NCBI GenBank assembly: GCA_038203635.1
Contig: JBBRDT010000004.1
Coordinates: 1-64,000 of the forward strand
Direction of reading: 5' to 3'
Source: DASRIA01 sp038203635
Lineage (GTDB): Bacteria > Actinomycetota > Thermoleophilia > Solirubrobacterales > JBBDJG01
Length of the DNA stretch: 64,000 bases
In this document: positions 63,462 to 64,000 of the stretch, one piece after another
Layout of the letters: the number at the start of each line of letters is the position of its first letter
Position numbering within the stretch: the stretch's first letter is position 1
Notes under the pieces: model-generated
Databases searched by the model: none
The model's input: the letters and a program-made list of their open reading frames with translations, nothing else
What the model was told of the DNA's origin: nothing
Position numbers and translations under genes: made by a program

Positions 63462-64000
63462 CTACGTCAGCGCGTCCGCCACCATCGCGGCCGCGGCCAC
63501 GAGCAGGATGCATCCGACGGCTTGTAGCAGCGCCCTGTCGGACAGGCGCCCGGTCAGCCGCGACCCCAGCAGGGCGCCGGGGATCGACGCCGCCGCGCCC
63601 ACGGCGAGCACGTCCCAATCGGGCGGTTTGGAGGGCAGGTGCCCGATCACACCCGCGACGCCGACGAGGAACCCGATCGTGACGTTGGTGCCCACGGCAC
63701 GGGCCGGGACCTCCCCAACGACCTTGACGAGCGCGGGCATTCGCAGCGACCCCAGGATCAGGCCCACGATGCCGCCCAGCACGCCGATCACCAGGCCGGT
63801 GACCACGGCGGCCCGGATGTCGAGGCCGTCCTGCTCTTCGCGGCGGGGCTTCGGCTCCGGCTTTCGCAGCAGCTCGATCCCGCTGTAGAGGAGCACGGCG
63901 GCGATCACGAATAGCAGCAGGTTCCCCGGCAGCACTCCGGATACGTAACCGCCGGCCAGCGCTCCCACGATCGAGGGCGGGGCCATCCACCGGAACAGGC
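63462..64000 (-). CDS. TSUP (TauE/SafE) permease, N-terminus beyond window
   Basis: At least 179 residues of the C-terminal part, open through the right edge (LFRW precedes MAPPSIVGALAGGY). It has several hydrophobic segments (LLLFVIAAVLLYSGIELL, AAVVTGLVIGVLGGIVGLILG, VLLVAAAAMVADAL) and the second-half pattern GLVIGVLGGIVGLILGSLRM of the TauE/SafE family, although the Gly-x-Gly-Gly-Gly core is weaker than in the genes at 42726 and 43109. Unlike those, it appears to be full size. Probable anion export. Confidence 0.85.
   Translation of the reverse strand, partial: LFRWMAPPSIVGALAGGYVSGVLPGNLLLFVIAAVLLYSGIELLRKPEPKPRREEQDGLDIRAAVVTGLVIGVLGGIVGLILGSLRMPALVKVVGEVPARAVGTNVTIGFLVGVAGVIGHLPSKPPDWDVLAVGAAASIPGALLGSRLTGRLSDRALLQAVGCILLVAAAAMVADALT

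Overview
The window is chromosomal DNA of a high-GC actinobacterium. Codon use is strongly G/C-ending, and GTG and TTG starts are common. The gene content (Ca-binding repeat proteins, DUF1385, TSUP permeases, a GxHH-type IleS, large secreted proteins with basic C-termini) resembles Thermoleophilia/Solirubrobacterales; that placement is inference, not a search result. No rRNA, tRNA or CRISPR array was recognised.

Left edge (1-3650): the tail of an IS481-like transposase, a secreted parallel beta-helix protein built from two homologous halves, a GT92-like glycosyltransferase and a SnoaL/NTF2-like protein.

Glycan locus (about 3650-31040): a nearly continuous plus-strand run, many genes overlapping by 4 nt (ATGA, GTGA, TTGA). 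It encodes a glycosidase-glycosyltransferase-membrane fusion, an ABC exporter, at least four glycosyltransferases (two multidomain), four related proteins with a W-[FM]-S-D-R-S motif, three full-length sulfotransferases and one short divergent one, three methyltransferases (one on the minus strand), a phosphotransferase, a YdjC/ChbG-like deacetylase and, last, adenylylsulfate kinase (cysC). CysC makes PAPS, the donor for the sulfotransferases, so the locus probably builds, decorates and exports a sulfated, perhaps methylated, cell-surface glycan. A mobile module of about 100 residues recurs in several of these proteins, and one 62-bp near-perfect palindrome lies inside a glycosyltransferase reading frame.

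Surface-protein region (31067-41640): two very large secreted proteins on the minus strand (a beta-rich repeat protein and an RTX-type Ca-binding protein), a small secreted protein with a strong terminator, and a block of about 1 kb (PKD lipoprotein plus opposing lipoprotein) present twice on either side of a GT1 glycosyltransferase.

Housekeeping region (41700-64000): threonine aldolase-like enzyme, two half-size TSUP permease genes, trehalose-phosphatase, PolX/PHP protein, polyprenol-phosphate sugar synthase, thioredoxin, a frameshifted small membrane gene, MarR regulator and IleS, a TolB-like propeller protein, fumarase C, succinate-semialdehyde-type dehydrogenase, SpoIID/LytB protein, YchF, PAP2 phosphatase, methyltransferase, methylmalonyl-CoA epimerase, a short FtsH, a DUF1385 protein and a TSUP permease cut by the window end.
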